Origin: Ananas comosus
Lineage: Eukaryota > Streptophyta > Magnoliopsida > Poales > Bromeliaceae
Assembly (NCBI RefSeq): GCF_001540865.1
Contig: NC_033630.1
Location: 1,645,147-1,709,146, forward strand
Direction: 5' to 3'
Length of the DNA stretch: 64,000 nucleotides
Of this stretch, positions 49,701-60,900 are shown in pieces. Numbering within the stretch: position 1 is the first letter of the stretch; each line of letters starts with the position of its first letter. The translations under genes were made by a program, and so were the position numbers. Below the pieces are notes generated by a model. The model did no database searches and had not been told where the DNA came from. It was given only the letters and a program-made list of their open reading frames with translations.

Positions 49701-50546
49701 ACGTCAGCAAAGGTTGTTAATAATTCCTAGAATATAAACACATCAAAATTAAAATTAGCTAAACAAAATTCCTTTGAATTCCAGTTTGTTTCCAATGATT
49801 TTAAATTTATCCAAATGAAATTTATCTGAGCTGAAATCAAAATATTTCTTGATTTGATTTTTAAACGGAGTGAATCGCTCTGTATTGTATATCAGTATAT
49901 TTCTCAAAATAAAATAAAATAAAATTGTGGATGAAATATTGGGCTCTTTGTTGATGTTTGACCAAATTGTTTAGAAAATTAAGGCCAAGTTCAAGTCCAA
50001 GCTCAAAGGCCAGTACCCATAGGCAGTATTTGGTTCGGGAATAAAGGAGAAAATAAGTCCTTATTCATCTCTTCGTTCTCAAATATTATATTTGGTATCC
50101 GAGAACAGTAATTCTCAGATTTTTAGAATAAATAATTCTTACTTATACTCGAACCAAACGTAGTCATAGGATTTTCTCTAAGCCCACTTTAAATTGCTAT
50201 ATATATTTATAGGACATTAAATTAAAATAAAAAATATATAAAAATTACTTTAGGATGAGAGTTAGAAAACATCAAAGGCTACGCAGTTCTCAATCTAGAA
50301 GCCTCATAACACCAAAATTTGAAATCATCATTCGGAAAAGCAAAAAAAAATTTTCATTGGCAAAAAAGAAAATGTAGAATGCTAACAAAAACTGACAAGT
50401 AGCTAATACATAAATATACGCATAGTTTTCATGGTTATGTATGTATTAAAAACTAGGCACAATTGCCATTGAATGCATTGTCGCGCAACTACTATCAAAT
50501 GCGTCAAAATGCCATACAATACACCTCTATGGAGTCCCTGTTTTAT
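49701..50546. other. Intergenic DNA with a small MITE
   Basis: A short element at about 50022-50164 has inverted ends (GTATTTGGTTCGGGAATAA and CTTATACTCGAACCAAACG) flanked by ATA. The rest is AT-rich without a gene. Confidence 0.5.
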
Positions 50547-50722
50547 TTTTTTTTTTTGTTTTTTTTTCTTTTTTGAGAGAGAGAGATAGGTAGCACGCTA
50601 CCTGATTCGTTTATTTTATTTAAAAATAAACTTAGCTGGAAATGTGAATCAACTAGGATTCAAATTTGGGTCTCAGGCATCAACCACCGAGCCATTTGCC
50701 ACTTGCTCTAGGGACGGTCGGT
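50547..50722 (-). mobile_element. tRNA-derived SINE copy (minus)
   Basis: GGTAGCACGCTACCTGATTC, AAAATAAACTTAGCTGG and CTCTAGGGACGGTCGG are clear. Flanks GTCCCTGTTTTAT (50534-50546) and GTCCTGTTTTAT (50723-50734) form a target duplication with one base difference. Confidence 0.9.
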
Positions 50723-50734
50723 GTCCTGTTTTAT

Positions 50735-51500
50735 ATGTTGGCATAAATTACTGGAATGATGCGAGTACATTGACATACAAAATTACAAGTAACGCGTGAC
50801 TGCTGCATTAGATCATATTGTATGACACGAAAATTTTTGAAGAATACAATTTTCATAACAACAGAGTTTAGAAGTAATTTGATACTCCTTTGGCATGTGC
50901 TTAGCACTTTTAACTATTGTTATAATAGTAAAGAAAATAACTATGAAACAAGTGATTATTCTTAAAAAAACTTAAGTTCTTGGATAATAACATTCTAATA
51001 ATTATTCATATTTAATATGAATCACTTGTTCGCATTAAATAATAATAAAAGAAAATTAATATAAGGCCAATGGATAATGTTCTGCCAGATTTGCTGAAAA
51101 AAAAAAAAAAAAAAAAGCCCACCGCCCATGTGATGAAAATTTCATCTATTATTTATGTTTAAATTTTTACATTATTATTTGAGTAATTTACAAAAGTATA
51201 AGTTCTATTAACATTGCTGTGTAAAAATATTTCGAGATCGTTGTCATAGTAAACTTTTGGAATAATCAATTATAAAAAAACAATAATGACATTAAATTCA
51301 CTGCAATAATTTAAATAAAAAAAATTAAAATTGAAAGAGAGCCATTTTAAATTTTCCACCCACATCCTATTTATATTACTCCTCTCATTGCTCTCAATCT
51401 CTACTCCAAAAAAAAAAAGAAAAGAAAAATTCCCAGCGCCTCCTCTTACTCCACCTCCTCTTTCTCTCCCTCTCCATCAACGGCGCCTCCTCCGAATCAC
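50735..51500. other. AT-rich intergenic DNA, no gene seen
   Basis: Low-complexity AT-rich sequence; the part after 51350 precedes the acid-phosphatase fragment and may be its former promoter. Confidence 0.5.
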
Positions 51501-51785
51501 CACCGTCGAAAACCGCAACCGATCCAACGGCGGCGACGGGCTCAGCTGCGCCACGTGGCGGCTCGGGGCGGAGACGATGAGCACGTTGGGTGGGCGGGGG
51601 CGGGGAACACGGGAGAGTTGCGTGGACGAGCACGTGACGGGTTATTACGCTCGCAGGGGCGGACACTATGCGGACGCGAACGAGGCGCTGGGTTTTGCAC
51701 GGACGGTGAGGATGGGAGACGATGGGATGGACGCGTGGATCTTCGACGTTGATGAGACCTTGATCTCCAACATCGGACGGCTCGG
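51500..51785 (+). pseudogene. Acid phosphatase (HAD IIIB) exon 1 fragment
   Basis: GC-rich fragment homologous to exon 1 of the gene at 57.4 kb. It shows SCATWRLGAET, GYYARRGGHY, and DAWIFDVDETLISN with the catalytic FDVDET motif intact, then a GG|GTGCGC donor-like border at 51785. The segment matching NNVRGWRTIPAACE is scrambled in frame, as if small compensating indels had occurred, and about six residues are missing before the donor. The frame runs upstream to a TTG at 51331 but has no ATG before residue 80 or so, and no exon 2 or exon 3 is found downstream. Read as a decayed tandem duplicate; an unusual expressed gene with distant exons is less likely. Confidence 0.7.
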
Positions 51786-52106
51786 GTGCGCCCGCTTTTC
51801 TTTTACTTGTTTCTTCATTATAATTTTTTTTTATATAATTATTTATAAGTCAGCATTTTTATGTATTAATTAATAAAATATTAGTTTATTTATAATTTTT
51901 CATTGTTCGGTAGCACGTAGGTCTAATATTCAGAAGAATTTGCCATCCCCGAATCAGCAGGTAAATTCTGCAATTCTGCAGGATTTATCTGCAGGATTTG
52001 AATGCCGGATACCACTATTGGACAAAGGCTAATCTTCAGGTAATACTATTGTATTTTATTCAACTTTTTTTTCCCGGTAAACTTCAAATACCGTTCTTAT
52101 GGTTTC
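51786..52106. other. DNA downstream of the pseudo-exon, no gene seen
   Basis: AT-rich; contains a CTGCAGGATTT-like direct repeat near 51980-52000 but nothing like the phosphatase second exon. Confidence 0.5.
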
Positions 52107-52251
52107 ACCGACCGTCCCCAGAGTAAGTGGCAAAAGGTTTGATGGTTGGTACCCGAGATCCAAGTTTGAATTCTAGTTGATTCATATTTTAAACTAAGTT
52201 TATTTTTAAATGAAATAAAATAAAGCGGATAACGTGCTATCCATCTCTCAA
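52107..52251 (+). mobile_element. tRNA-derived SINE copy (plus), tail lost
   Basis: It starts ACCGACCGTCCCCAGAGTAA and ends ACGTGCTATCCATCTCTCAA. The A-tail is replaced directly by the first MITE of the adjacent array. Confidence 0.85.
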
Positions 52252-52986
52252 GTGCATCGTGCTATTAATAGCATAGTAACCGGACTCCTATAGAACTAGG
52301 CTAATATACTATTAATAGCACCAAGTTATTGGTGCTACCAAGTTTTTGGCCATTAGATTAAGAGAAATGTGGTTAGGATGATGTGGGCCTCCTGGAATTG
52401 AGTGGTTGGTTGGTTGAATAGTATAATCTAACAGGTGAAAATGATCAAAAAGGTAAATTTAACGGCGGAAAACTTGATAGCACCAAGTGCCTCGTGCTAT
52501 TAATAGCATAATAGCCGGACTCATATAGAACTAGACTAAAATACTATTAATAGCACCAAGCTATTGGTGCTATTAGTTTTTTAACTCTTGGATTGAGAAA
52601 TATATGGTTAGAGTGATGTGGGCCCTCTAGAGTTGAGTGAGTGGTTTGTTGAATAGTATAATTTAACGGATAAAAATAATTAAATGAAAATTTTGATAGT
52701 ACTAAATTTTTAATACTATTGATAGTATCTCAGTCGGATTATATATATATATATATATATAAAATTGAGCTCAATACTTTTAAAAGTATCAAGTCATTGG
52801 TACCTGTAAGTTTTTAGCCATTGGATTAAGGAATATGCAGTTAAGATAATGTAGGCCCCATAGGGTTAAGTGGTGGTTGGTTGAATAGTATAATCTAACG
52901 GGTGAAAATGATCAAAGGCGTAGATCTAACGGTAAAAAATTTACAAGCATCAAATACTTGGTACTTTTACAAGCACCATAGCCGGA

Positions 52987-53036
<50 letters not shown>

Positions 53037-53055
53037 GCTACTATNATATATATAT
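52252..53055. mobile_element. Tandem array of three related MITEs
   Basis: Three units of roughly 230-250 bp (about 52.25-52.51, 52.51-52.75 and 52.76-53.00 kb) each have inverted ends with TACTATTAATAGCACCAAG and CTATTAATAGCATAATAGCC, a middle GGTTGAATAGTATAATCTAA, and an end CCGGACTC. A partial end (GAGAGAGGCTACTAT) follows at about 53030. TA microsatellites separate or terminate units (52740-52762, 52990-53028, 53045-53060, with one N at 53045). Confidence 0.7.
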
Positions 53056-53060
53056 ATATA

Positions 53061-53984
53061 TGTGGCATTTCGTATGGCGACATTTTGTGCACATGGCGCA
53101 ATGAATGTGTGATTGTAATAGTCCAGTACAAAGAGTCAGGTTGACTAGTCAAACTGATATTTTTTTGTCCCTTAGAAGAACCTCTCAGAAGATAAGACGT
53201 AGACTTCTATGTACCAGGTGCACAAGCACATTTTTTTATTATTATTATTACATGAGAAATACTACACACCCCGAATATTTAGTTTTAACGTATACACCCA
53301 TAGATCCTTACGAATCATATTAATTCATCACTTATTTTCTTATATATAATATTTATAAATTAATCTTTTAACTAAAAGCTAAATAATTTTTGAATTCTTA
53401 GATATAGAAACGTTACAAGCCTAAGATTTATACCCTACTAAGGATGTACATATAATAATTTTTTCGATTTTATATATATTATACCTGTATTAAAATACAA
53501 TAATAAAGGTTTCAAACACAAAATTCATGTAATAAATTTACACTCCACGATATTTAAGAAATCTAAGTATCAAAATAATAAGTTATTAGATTTGCCTCTA
53601 ATTCTTGAACTGTGAAATTTTCTAGCGATATTCTATTTCGATCAATCTATATATTAAGTTAAGATTATATCTAACTTTATTGTGATTATTTCTAGTTTTA
53701 TGGGATTTGATCACTAATATAAATATATTTTTGATTTCACTAATTCAGCTCATCAAATGAGAGGGAATATGAATATATTTTTTAGATGCTAGAATTTTGT
53801 AAAGAGAGGCATATTCTGTATTCTACTTAGATTATAATAAAAGCAGGTCAGTACTAGTCGAACCATATAAATATTTATGTATTTTAATTTTTTTTATATT
53901 TCTTTGTTTGGCACAAATTATACATATTTTTTTTGTATTTGTCATTACAGTTATTCAGTTATAATTTTGTAAATAAGATATTTA
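53061..53984. other. AT-rich intergenic DNA, no gene seen
   Basis: Nothing recognisable apart from an ATT run near 53235. Confidence 0.5.
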
Positions 53985-54090
53985 CTTTTTTTTTTTGAGA
54001 AAAAATGTAGCACCCAACTTGCTTCATTCATTAAGTAATAAATTTGTCTATATGAAGTAAAAACAAAGGGACAAGAGTTTCGCAAAAGAA
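53985..54090 (-). mobile_element. LINE 3' tail fragment (minus)
   Basis: T-run followed by GAGAAAAAATGTAGCACCC and TTGCTTCATTCATTAAGTAA, the reverse of the shared LINE 3' end (TTAATGAATGAAGC...). Only the 3' UTR side remains. Confidence 0.55.
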
Positions 54091-54713
54091 AGACGAAGAA
54101 TTTTAAGTTAATACATCTAGTCCCCTCCATTATGTTCTGTCACTATTTCGTCCTTTTATTATAATTTTTATCCTGAATATTTTTGAAAATTATAGAAGTA
54201 TATTAAAAAAATATATTTTTTATAAAATAAGTAAGAATAATTTGATCATTTTGTCTTCTTAATTAATGCTGTAACTCTTTAAAAATAATAAATTTTAAAA
54301 GTTAGAAAAAAAAGTAAAAAAAAATATTTATCGAGAAATTTTCTATATTATAGTTTTCGTTTTTATTTTTATTTTTTTATTCAACTCCATGTGGCACCAA
54401 CTCTATTGGGCAGTTATAATTGCATATAAATAGAAATTCGGTGTTTGGTTTGATATATTTAACTCCAACTGCTGCAATAAGAATTATAGGAGAATGCCTA
54501 ACTACAGCAATTGAAACTGTGTCTAAATTGGCCCCAATTCCAACTGCAAAAGTTGGAGAGAGCACTTTTTTAAGAAAAAGATAAGCTTATTTCCCTAATT
54601 ATTTTTGAAATAAAAAATATTTTATTTTTCTACATTAAAGATAATCTTATTATCGTATATATAAAATGATAAAATTTTAAAATTTATTTCGTAATTATAT
54701 GCATCCAAACAAA

Positions 54714-57174
54714 TCTATTACTATATATAAAAGTAGAACCCTTAATGAACCCTATGTGAGAAACTGACACGTGGCTTTCTATATGTTTGCCACGTGTCAA
54801 TCTCAAATATGGATATTTAAATTATTATTTAATTAATGAAATACGTAATTTCGTATTAGCAGATAATTAATTATTTAAAATTATTGGTTGCGAAATAAGC
54901 AATAATCTGTTGCGAATTATTTGAAATGGTTAGTTGCGAAAAAAAGGGTCAAACTTAAATTTCGTATCTATCTATCTATCTATTACTATATATAAAAGTA
55001 GAACCCTTAATGAACCCTACGTGAGAAGCTGACACGTGGCTTTCTATATGCTTGCCACGTGTCAAACTCAAATATGAATATTTGGTGACGAACTATTTAA
55101 AATTATTAGTTTAATTAATTATTTAACTCAAATATGAATATTTGGTTACGAACTATTTAAAATTATTAGTTTAATTAATTATTTAACTCAAATATGAATA
55201 TTTGGTTATGAACTATTTAAAATTATTAGTTTAATTAATTATTTAAAATTATTGAGAACCCTTAATGAACCCTACGTGATAAGCTGACTCTAATTTGTGT
55301 CAATTTTTAAAATGACTTATTTACCCTCAAATATCTTTTAACTAAAAATGTATGGAAACCCCCTCAACTATATGCCATTTTGAAATAGCTCCCTCAACTT
55401 TCATTTTTTAGTTGATATCCCATTAACTTTTTATTTAAAAAAAAAAAACCTAATTTCAGTGTATAAAAAAAAAAGAATTTTTTAGTTTTTTTTGATGATT
55501 TTACCAAATTTAATGGCTCTATTTATTTTTTATCAAATAAATAACTATTTTATATAAATGAAAATAATGTTAAGGAATTATCCGATCTTTCTTTAATCTT
55601 GAAAACTTAAAATTTTTTTTAATCAAAATTATTCTCGATAATTTTATCTGCATTAAGTGTATTAAAAAACTGAAATATTATATATTTTAGCTTTTGAACA
55701 AAACTCTCTTTTTATTTCAATCGACAAAACAATTATGTGATTTATTTTTAAATAGGAAAAAAATAAAATCTATAATTTATTTCAAAATTACTATTACTAA
55801 TTACTGAATATTAGATTACTATTATACAAAGTAGAACCTTAATGAAACTCAACGTGAGAAGCTGGACACGTGGCTTTCTATAGTGCCTTGGCCACGTGTC
55901 AACTCAAATATGAATATTTGGTGACGACTATTTAAAATTATTAGTTTAATTAATATTTAACTCAAATATGAATATTTGGTTACGAACTATTTAAAATTAT
56001 TAGTTTATATTAATTATTTATAAATTATTGAGAACCCTTAATGAACCCTAACGTGATAACTGACTCTAATTTGTGTCAATTTTTAAAATGACTTATACCC
56101 CTCAATATCTTTTAACTAAAAATGTATGGAAAACCCCTCAACAATATATGCCATTTTGAAATAGCTCCCTTCAACTTTCATTTTTTAGTTGATATCCCAA
56201 TTAATTTTATTTAAAAAAAAAAAAACATAATTTCAGTGTATAAAAAAAAAGAATTTTTTTAGTTTTTTTTGATGATTTTACCAAATTTAATGGCTCTATT
56301 TATTTTTTATCAAATAAATAACTATTTTTATATAAATGAAAATAATGTATAGGAATTATCCGATCTTTCTTTAATCTTGAAAACTTAAAATTTTTTTAAT
56401 CAAAATTATTCTCGATATATTTTATCTGCATTAAGTTATTAAAAAACTGAAATATTATATATTTTAGCTTTTGAACAAACTCTCTTTTATTTCAATCGAC
56501 AAACAATATTATGTGATTTATTTTTAAATAAGGAAAAAATAAATCTATAATTATATTCAAAATTACTATTACTAATTTAGGAATGTGAATTGACATAGAT
56601 ACGGAATTTTATCTAAACTCAATTTAAAATGGATAAGTTTAATCAAATGCTGAATAGGATAGTTTTAGTTAATAAGTACCAAAAATAAAATCCGCGTCGT
56701 ATGTAAATTTATTATAGTTTTGGTCTTAATTTAAACCGAATCTAAACTGAAACGCCAAAACCAAAACAAAACCAAAATCAGATAAAACTACTATATTTAA
56801 ATACAATTTTTATATATTTTTATTAATTAAATATATTAATAATTTAATTTACTATTTATATATTAAATACTCAAATTTAGATTACAAAAAATTATTTTGA
56901 AATACCTATTAGTATTTCTACTATTAAAAAGAGATAAAGGGTAAATTGGTATTTAAAATTTTAACTCCCGATTCAAATGGGCTTTAACGGATCTTAACTA
57001 GAGGAGGGTATTTATGATAATTTTTCACATTTTGGAGGGCATTTGTGATATTATTAATTTTGGAAGGGTATTGATAAAATTAATAGTTCCTAGAGGGGCA
57101 TCTATGAAATTATCCCTAATTTTTATTATTCTATATTATTATATTAGCCGTGCATCGCACGGGTGAAAATCTAG
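54714..57174 (+). mobile_element. Non-autonomous Helitron with tandemly duplicated 5' part
   Basis: The 5' end is TCTATTACTATATATAAAAG and the 3' end is CTAG (57171-57174), inserted between A and T as Helitrons do. A 6-bp stem hairpin (CCGTGC/GCACGG, 57148-57162) lies 8 nt before CTAG. The 5' terminal block recurs at 54979 and, with small indels, at about 55814. A unit of about 60 bp (ACTCAAATATGAATATTTGG and following) is tandemly repeated at 55060-55245. There is no Rep/helicase protein. Confidence 0.85.
55814..56590. repeat. Indel-rich duplicate of 54979-55813
   Basis: This block repeats the preceding 835 bp almost entirely, with differences that are nearly all single-base insertions or deletions and one 60-bp tandem unit fewer. 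That is unlike ordinary evolutionary divergence. Confidence 0.8.
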
Positions 57175-57413
57175 TTATTTATAATTACAACGCTTTCTAT
57201 TACATCAAACCAAATATGACATATATAATTACAACTGCTGTATTTCTAATAATTATATATATTTTCAACTATACTGTATTTATAATTACATATAATCAAA
57301 TCCCCAAGGGGCGGAAATTAACGCGATAGGAGCGCGCAAACACACACCCCTCAATCACTACTGCTGCTGCTGCTACTAGTACAAGGAGCAGCAGCAGGAG
57401 TAACAGTAGTAGT

Positions 57414-57895
57414 ATGAAGCTCTCCGCCATTAGTCTCGTTCTGTGGTGGTGGGCGGCGGCGGCGTCGGCGTCGGCGCCGGAGGCGGTGGCGGTGGTGCAC
57501 CAGCTGCGGCCGGCGGTGGGGTGGGGGGCGCAGCTGGTGCGGGAGAAGGGGGAGGGGGTGATCACGTGCGGGAGCTGGCGCGTGGGGGTGGAGGCCAACA
57601 ACGTGCGCGGGTGGCGCACCATCCCCGCCGCCTGCGAGGGCTACGTCGGCCACTACATGCTCGGCGACCGCTACCGCCAGGACTCCATCGTCGTCGCCAT
57701 CGAGGCCGCCGCCCACGCCGCCGCCCTCCGCCTCGCCGGCAACGGCAGCGACGTCTGGGTCTTCGACGTCGACGAGACCGCCCTCTCCAACCTCCCCTAC
57801 TACGCCCGCCACGGCTTCGGGTAAGTTAGTTAATATAGGATAAACTACACTACTAGATCTACTCTGTGATTTAAAATATATAAATTTAAGATGCT

Positions 57896-57934
<39 letters not shown>

Positions 57935-60900
57935 NNNNNNNNNNNNNNNNNNNNNNNNAATTGTTTCATCGTAATTATATATATTTTCTTACTATGCCAT
58001 TAACACCCCATCTGCGTCGCAATATATAATTACTCTTTTGAAATTTATTATGACAACACCAAAGCATGAAAAAAATAAAATTATAATACACTAAATTTCA
58101 TATAGTAAAAATATAGTATACTAAATTAAATAATAATAATAAAAAAATTATTAAAAAAAATAATTTTATCACTATTTCAATTTTTATTTTTTTATGATTT
58201 TACTTATAAGTTATTTAATATCTAATCTATAGATTTTAAAAAAGATGTATTAAATTACTTGTTAATTGCCTATTTTTTTTGGGTAAATTTGATTTTGCCC
58301 TTTTGTGGTTGAACTCATTGTTACTAATTTATCGGAAAATTTTGCAGCCAAATAAAATAGGTGATAGTTTCTTGTATTAACATAAAAATAAAATTATAAA
58401 ATAGTTAAATATAACGTATTGATCTACGTGATGGAAAAATAAAAATACGCTCAACCACATGATAATTTAGTGCAGCTTTTTTAACCACATAGAGGTAAAT
58501 TAAAATTCATTCTTTCTTTTTTAATTAAAAAATCAAAGAGACTCTTCAAATTATTGAATTATGAATTATAAAAATTACAATTATTTTTGATTGTAGGCTT
58601 AATTAAGTAGCATTTCTTGTAGTTTTAATATGAGAAATGTTAACTATACAACCCAAAAAATGTGTGATCCTGAAATCCCTTCGTCCAAAGAGTTGAATAT
58701 TTTGTTTAAGAGAATTAATGTCTAAACAATCTTTTCCGAATTACAGCATTTAAAACAATACAACTAAAAAGATAAGTAGAAAACCTTAGCCCTTGATGGG
58801 CCTACGACCAATAGTTAGTTGTAATCTTACCATATTCGTCTACTAATTTTATCATCTATTTTTTTATTACTAAAATTTAAAAATATATATTTGCAACTCT
58901 AGAAAATTAAGGATTGTAAATTTGTAATATTACCATCCTTTTCTTTTCTTTATTTTTTTGAGAGAGAAAGGTAGCATGCTATCCGCATCGTTTATTTCAC
59001 TTAGAAATAAACTTAGCTGGAAATGTGAATCAACTAGGATTCGAACTTGGGTCTCGGGTACCAACCACCAAGCTCTTTTGCCACTTGCGCTGGGGACGGT
59101 CAGTATCTTTTTTGAATTACAAGCTTAGAATTTCTCCTTTATATTCTACATAATCAATATGCTGCCATTTTCAACATGAATAAGACTTTATTCTTTTGAG
59201 AGAAACATGAATAAGACTTTGATTTGATCGCCTACTAACTTTGCAAATGTGAAGGAAATATTTTGGTGATCTCGACAGAGATATGCTTTAGATGCTCCAC
59301 AATAATATACTTATAGCGTGACACATGTGGTGTAGAAAATTTTAGCTGGCTCATAAACATAACTAAACGTGTAATATATAGTTTTATCACCACATTATAA
59401 TAATATACAACGACGATATTAATTATGAAGGGCTTGTGAGATTATTCAGGGACCTAAAGTTTTTTCAATAATTTACGAATCTTCCACTTGTATACCGGAT
59501 GTAATGTATGGATGTGCTAATTAATTATTCCCATTTTCAATAAATTTGATCCTATACTTTTGATTTAAACACTTTTAAAATTCTTTTTTATGTAAATAAT
59601 ATATGGCTAGAGTAAGTAGTTCTATAGGATTCTTGCATAAACATGCATGCTTCGTGAATTTTATTCTTTTTCTCAAAGAGGAAATCCAATTACAGCATCA
59701 GAACGTTTTGAACTTTTTGATAAACCTTTTGATTACTAAATTTGGTGCTGGGAGATGAATATTTCACAAAATAATTGCATGCCATGACAAAAAGGACCTT
59801 CTTTGTTTGGCGTATGTTGAGGCTCAATTATTATTGGCCAATTTGTATAAAAATCCTACAAGTTTTGATTTTTTATAAAATTGGACTATCTTTTTCGATT
59901 TTGCAGATTCGGACCGAATTTTTAGAAGACTGACTAAAATACCATTATTCCTTTTCCACTCTTTTTTGTTTCTCATTCTTTTTTTCCCCTCTCCGAAAAG
60001 AAAGGCGGAGGTGGAGGCGACCGCCTTGCCTCTGCCCCCCGCATCCGCACCCGCATCCGTGCACCACCCACCCTCCTCGCCTCCGACTCCACCAAAAGCT
60101 GTTTTTGCCGCCGCCCTTTGGGACGGCCCTCCTCGCTCCGCCCCACGGGTTCTGAACCCCGCTCACTCACCCCCCGCTCTTCTCGCGTTCGACCCTACCT
60201 AGACTACACCGTGATCCTCTTTTTTTTTTTTTTTTTTTTTCGAAACCTCCTCCACCGCATCTGCGGTCCTTTGCGACCTACCTTCACTACAGCAGGTTTT
60301 TCACCCACCAAACCCATTTTTGGAAACATGTCGTCCTCACCACTACCGCTGACGACAAAAAGGAAGCGCTTCTCGGCTCCAAAAAGCTCGCAGGCGAAGG
60401 AGGGGGCATGCGACCCACAACGCTCATCCGAAGCCGACGAGCGAGGTGGAGACAGAGGAGAGCGTGACAACGCCGGAAAAAAGAGTGGGACTGCGGTGAG
60501 CGCGGCGTCCCAGAAGGCAGTGGCGAGCGCAGCCTCGACGTGGACGAAAGCGAAGAAGGCGGGGGTGCACGGGAGCATTTCTTGTCAAGTATTTTTGTTT
60601 ACTTAAAATAAAAAAATATAAAAATAAAAAATTAAAGAATAAGGAAGAAGAAGATGAAGTTGCATTAAAATAAAGTTACACTATTTAAAAGAACGTTACA
60701 CTATTGTAGACGTAAGTTGTACTCTTGAAATATAAACTGTACCTTTTAATATGAAAGTTACACTCTTTAAATGAATGTTACACTATTTAGAAGATAGTTA
60801 CACTATTTATCCTCTCAAAGAGCACCCTTTTAATATATAAATTACACTGTTTAAACAAAAATTGTACTATTTAAAATATAGTTATACTATTTTTCCTCGC

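Larger units (their letters stand above)
54440..57300. mobile_element. Older MITE split by the Helitron
   Basis: Left part near 54440-54713 (GGTGTTTGGTTTGATATATT onward) and right part 57175-57300 (to CATATAATCAAATCCCC) carry mutually inverted words such as TTTGGTTTGAT/ATCAAACCAAAT. End words match the element at 7.4-8.77 kb. The Helitron sits between A at 54713 and T at 57175. Confidence 0.45.

Noticed and set aside
55060..55245. CRISPR-like direct repeats of about 60 bp
   Set aside because: They are contiguous tandem units within a Helitron in a plant genome, with no spacers.
57296..57829. Long alternative frames over phosphatase exon 1
   Set aside because: Shadows of a GC-rich exon. The frame with signal peptide and FDVDET is the real one.
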